A DNA stretch of 64,000 nt, taken from NCBI RefSeq assembly GCF_010119935.1, contig NZ_CP048209.1, forward strand, positions 3,599,001 through 3,663,000. Reading direction: 5' to 3'. Shown here piece by piece: positions 61,801 to 64,000 of this stretch; positions within the stretch are counted from its first letter, which is position 1; each line of letters starts with the position of its first letter. The notes below the pieces were generated by a model, which was not told the origin of the DNA, ran no database searches, and worked only from the letters and a program-made list of their open reading frames with translations. The DNA is from Paenibacillus lycopersici (GTDB lineage Bacteria; Bacillota; Bacilli; Paenibacillales; Paenibacillaceae). The translations under genes were made by a program, and so were the position numbers.

Positions 61801-62630
61801 TGGCGATAAGCATTCCTTGCGTCACCGGCCCTTACACTTCCGTGAACTGCACATTGACTTTGACCAAGAGCTCCATTCGCAAGGAAATCGGAGTAGGGGA
61901 CGGCTATGCGCGGCTGGGTACGGAAGACAGTCGATTCAGCGATTATTACGGCAGCGCGCAAGCCATTGTCACGAGCACGGCCCAGAACGACGGCGGGATG
62001 TTCGAGACCAATCTCCGGGATGAGCGCTATCTTCCATTCGAGAACATGGGCGTCATTAGCGAATGGGAGCTGGAGCTGCCGACGAATCTGCGCCAATTCG
62101 ACTATGACACGATCAGCGACGTGCTTCTTCACCTTCGCTATACGGCTCGCGAGGGAGGCGGTTCGCTGCGCAGCGAAGCCGAGAAGAGCTTCAATCGTCT
62201 GGCCGAGATTGCTCAGGCGCCGGGATCGGTCCGCCTATTCTCCGTGCGTCATGAGTTTCCGGCAGCGTGGGCAAATCTTCAAAGCCAACAACCAAGCGAC
62301 ACCAAGCGGTTCGAATTGGTGCTCCGTTTCAAAGACGAGCATTACCCATTCTGGAGCAGAGACCGGCTTAAGCGCGTCGAGCGAGTCGAGATATTGGCGC
62401 GCAGCAGAACGGAGGATCCGCTTCCTCCAATTGTGGAAGTTTTCCAAACCGGTAGTACGAATAGCAATACACCGAAGGGCAAGTTAGTGGCAGATAATAA
62501 TTTGCATCGCGGGATATTGTCTGACGGCTTGCCTGCTGCGCCTGTCGGAGACTGGAGCCTCTATTTCGACACAAAATCGATGTCCGACATGTGGATTGCT
62601 CTGACATGGAACTCGGCCGCGCAACAGTAG
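58875..62630 (+). CDS. Tc toxin TcA subunit, C-terminal part with TcB-binding domain
   Basis: A 1251-residue protein coupled to the previous gene by ATGA, with GAGGTG upstream. It opens with IHDYVEVEETVTGERHILTQ. Residues about 95-225 are an unusual beta-repeat insert (ALPDGLALQLPRQ, AIPDGVDVRLAGG, ALPAGTNIKLLGG). GGAYSVYNWELFYHIPIAAA and FEEAQRWFHFIFDP-like sequence near 260-305 are classical TcA. Long helices (EWSDHLNYQAGRAAKVGSFA, and so on) form the channel, and the TcB-binding domain lies at the end (LFDMDGPGHYFRRIRSVAIS). With the previous protein it totals about 3780 residues, longer than TcdA1 (about 2500). Confidence 0.9.
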   Translation: MTSPNGKAAPFHGLADSAAIKLLGPIHDYVEVEETVTGERHILTQSRTLRYRIYPHFHPYVGELAKRLMEGSVAGLQAADTDYVKNMDGTYRTLPFSFQIALPDGLALQLPRQGQPTESEPITLQGSVTVAIPDGVDVRLAGGLKTTLPGSVIAADQQRGIRVALQDGTAADLEIGAVVILVSEEVYVALPEAVLIIGEDGQLRRLAEPGIVALPAGTNIKLLGGKPLPKLYREIFTETRYSPTDLVQQPYPVRDLDFTSGGAYSVYNWELFYHIPIAAAIHLSKNQRYEEAQRWFHFIFDPTDSSDGATPERFWKVQPFQYTEVKQIEEILINLSAGTDSALQKDTINSIGAWKDSPFRPHLIARYRHTAYMFKAVMAYLDNLIAWGDDLFRQDTGEAINEATQIYVLAALILGDRPQAVPKKGSLAPLTYASARRKWDEFGNTLEKMESEIPFDITPLPMTGGAIDQFATLSSIGTSLYFCVPRNDKLMSYWDTVADRLFKIRNSLNLQGIYRQLPLFEPPIDPALLARAAAAGLDIGAVIAGINQPLPLVRYQLLVQKAGEIGQEVKSLGNSLLSALEKEDNEALSILRARHEKVILGLAETVKYAQWQETIKNREGLETSLFNAAQRYIYYERMLGKPESEIAVPGMDPLDADSFDKLKFKSSEPEVARRAYEVDIAQDLGESGGKIVSSYEAEELDKSSSSRMWHDIAKGSILLGEGLSVLPDFNIDFHFWGLGGHATKGGTDLSRTARLAADLALEWSDHLNYQAGRAAKVGSFARREQDWVQQSNAAAGEINQIFKQLRAAQIRENVAEREWRNHRQQIKHSQEIEDFLTNEKNGKKTTQAFYAWLKREVRGLYAQVFQFAFDVAKKAERALQHELGKPDLTFLQYGYMSGKEGLLAGEKLYFDLKRMEMAYHELNKREYELTKHVSLLQVNPLGLIELRTTGRTSIQLPEALFDMDGPGHYFRRIRSVAISIPCVTGPYTSVNCTLTLTKSSIRKEIGVGDGYARLGTEDSRFSDYYGSAQAIVTSTAQNDGGMFETNLRDERYLPFENMGVISEWELELPTNLRQFDYDTISDVLLHLRYTAREGGGSLRSEAEKSFNRLAEIAQAPGSVRLFSVRHEFPAAWANLQSQQPSDTKRFELVLRFKDEHYPFWSRDRLKRVERVEILARSRTEDPLPPIVEVFQTGSTNSNTPKGKLVADNNLHRGILSDGLPAAPVGDWSLYFDTKSMSDMWIALTWNSAAQQ

Positions 62631-62664
62631 CAGCAGAAATACAGCAAAGCTGGGAAGCAGGAGT

Positions 62665-62693
62665 TGCCGGAAACTGAAACCGGCAGCTTTTTT
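62665..62693 (+). terminator. Terminator of the Tc toxin operon
   Basis: TGCCGG/CCGGCA stem with a 9-base loop, followed by GCTTTTTT. It closes the tcB-C, tcA, tcA' transcript. Confidence 0.8.
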
Positions 62694-62926
62694 GTCTAGC
62701 GACACAAAGATTCCTACAATGTCGGTACAGCTGGAGGATCGGACGCTTTGAGCGCGAATAATTAGACGGGACACGTGGAAATCCGCTGAGTACGAAGCAT
62801 GAGAAGCGGGCTAGAGACGCGGCTGTATAATACGAGAAACATCGAGTGGGACAGTGTTAAGCAAATTGCCGGCTTATCGCGGAATATCCAGCTTTACCTT
62901 TATTATTAGAATCGGAGGCAGCAATC

Positions 62927-63904
62927 ATGAAGCGCAAACTAACCTTTCGTGAAGATGGTACTTTCAAAATCGTACAGTTTTCCGATACGGAACTAGTAGA
63001 TGAGTTCGATTATGACCCGGAAACGCCAGCATACGATGTCGCAACCCTACGTACGATGGAAGCGATCATTCACGCCGAAAGGCCTGATTTGGTCGTATTT
63101 TGCGGGGATGTGATTGCGAGCAATCGGGCGAGGGATCCGCTTAAATCGATGCGCACTGCCGTATCCATCGTAGAACGACTCGGAGTCAACTGGGCTGCCG
63201 TGTTCGGTAATCACGATTCCGAAGGGAGCGTGCCGCGTAAAGCGATGCATGAAGAGCAGCTGAAGTATCCTTACAACGTAGCTCTTGAAGACCCCAAGGA
63301 CGTAAGCGGAGCTGGTAATTACGTCTTGTCGGTTCATGATGAACGAGGAGAACCGGCTGCAGCGCTTTATTTTCTCGATAGCGGCGATTATCCGGCCAAG
63401 GACAGCCCAGTCGGAGGATACGCGTGGATCGGGCGCGACCAAATTGATTGGTATACCAAACAGTCGCGCGAGTTTACGAGGCGAAATGGCGGCAATCCTT
63501 TGCCGGCGCTTGCTTTCTTTCATATTCCGCTGCCGGAGTATAACGAAGTATGGGATTTCCACGTTTGCCACGGGTATCGCTATGACGGCTGTTGTTCAAG
63601 TCCGCAGATCAATTCGGGCTTTTTCGCCGCGATGGTGGAAATGGGGGATGTCATGGGGACGTTCGTTGGTCATGACCATGCCAATGACTTCGTTGGAGAA
63701 CTGCACGGAATCAAGCTTTGTTACGGACGATCGACCCGTTATGTGAGCTTTATTGATGGCGTAAGAAAAGACCTTATGCCCGTCGGCGCTCGCGTTATTC
63801 AACTCAAGGCGGGAGAGAGGAAGTTCGATACTTGGATTCGCGATTGTGAGGGGAATGCGGTCATGGAGCAGCCGGAACATTGGCCAGAAGGCCGCAAATA
63901 CTAA
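62927..63904 (+). CDS. Calcineurin-like metallophosphoesterase
   Basis: A 325-residue cytoplasmic phosphoesterase. Motifs: KIVQFSDTE (first motif, with Glu in place of the usual His of DxH), LVVFCGDV (GD), AAVFGNHDSEG (GNHD), LAFFHIPLPEY and TFVGHDHANDF (GHDH). These provide the di-metal centre except for the first His. ATCGGAGG lies about 10 bases before the ATG. Family relatives hydrolyse phosphomonoesters or diesters. The gene follows the toxin operon after a terminator and is probably unrelated to it. Confidence 0.88.
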   Translation: MKRKLTFREDGTFKIVQFSDTELVDEFDYDPETPAYDVATLRTMEAIIHAERPDLVVFCGDVIASNRARDPLKSMRTAVSIVERLGVNWAAVFGNHDSEGSVPRKAMHEEQLKYPYNVALEDPKDVSGAGNYVLSVHDERGEPAAALYFLDSGDYPAKDSPVGGYAWIGRDQIDWYTKQSREFTRRNGGNPLPALAFFHIPLPEYNEVWDFHVCHGYRYDGCCSSPQINSGFFAAMVEMGDVMGTFVGHDHANDFVGELHGIKLCYGRSTRYVSFIDGVRKDLMPVGARVIQLKAGERKFDTWIRDCEGNAVMEQPEHWPEGRKY

Positions 63905-64000
63905 ATTAATTTATACTGGCACAGAGTTGAAAATTTGTAATAAACGATCTCCCATTAAGACGCCGACGCGATAAGAATCCGTTCCGAATTTTGTTCCCTC
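63905..64000. other. Window end, no feature
   Basis: The last 96 bases hold no recognisable gene start, terminator or RNA. Confidence 0.5.

Overview
The window reads as chromosome of a Gram-positive, Paenibacillus/Cohnella-like member of the Paenibacillaceae. The grounds are strong AGGAGG ribosome binding sites with frequent TTG/GTG starts, S-layer homology (SLH) proteins, YesM/YesN two-component genes, an ECF sigma factor with a DUF3600 partner, a heterodimeric ABC exporter, and lipoprotein sugar-binding proteins. No rRNA, tRNA or CRISPR array was seen.

Layout. 1-8.15 kb is ordinary chromosome: a truncated solute-binding lipoprotein, a TetR-controlled SDR operon, an esterase lipoprotein, an ABC-class ATPase, two VOC proteins, a SigX5-like sigma factor and an SRPBCC protein. 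8.48-15.88 kb is the most unusual part: an AT-rich array of one- or two-gene units, each ending in a GC-rich imperfect palindrome of 127-189 bp built like an integron attC site. The left box of each site is complementary to the right box of the PREVIOUS site, at the start of the same unit. It is generally a poorer match to the right box of its own site. That is expected if the units are integron gene cassettes cut at G|TT. The cargo is a trypsin-like protease, two toxin-antitoxin modules on the opposite strand, a holin-like peptide, a nucleotidyltransferase, a TPR protein and unknowns. No integrase gene is in the window.

16.6-21.7 kb holds the ECF sigma/DUF3600 pair and a heterodimeric ABC exporter with one degenerate ATP site. 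22.1-27.8 kb encodes an SLH protein with 15 IPT/TIG repeats. 29-42.2 kb looks like a carbohydrate locus: a YesN regulator, a 1860-residue secreted protein (beta-helix, CBM9 x2, CBM6-like x2, GH87-like, cohesin, dockerin), a cohesin-SLH cell-wall anchor, a YesM kinase, a receiver-only regulator and a sugar-binding lipoprotein without permeases.

43-62.6 kb is a Tc toxin (ABC toxin) locus. It has one fused TcB-TcC gene with a high-GC middle section and an HNH-like C-terminal toxin domain, followed by TcA split into two translationally coupled genes. A decayed fragment of a second tcB gene lies about 15 kb upstream at 28.64 kb. The window ends with a metallophosphoesterase. Three remnants of a repeated IS-end-like sequence (21.8, 28.0, 42.6 kb) mark past transposition around the surface-protein and toxin loci.
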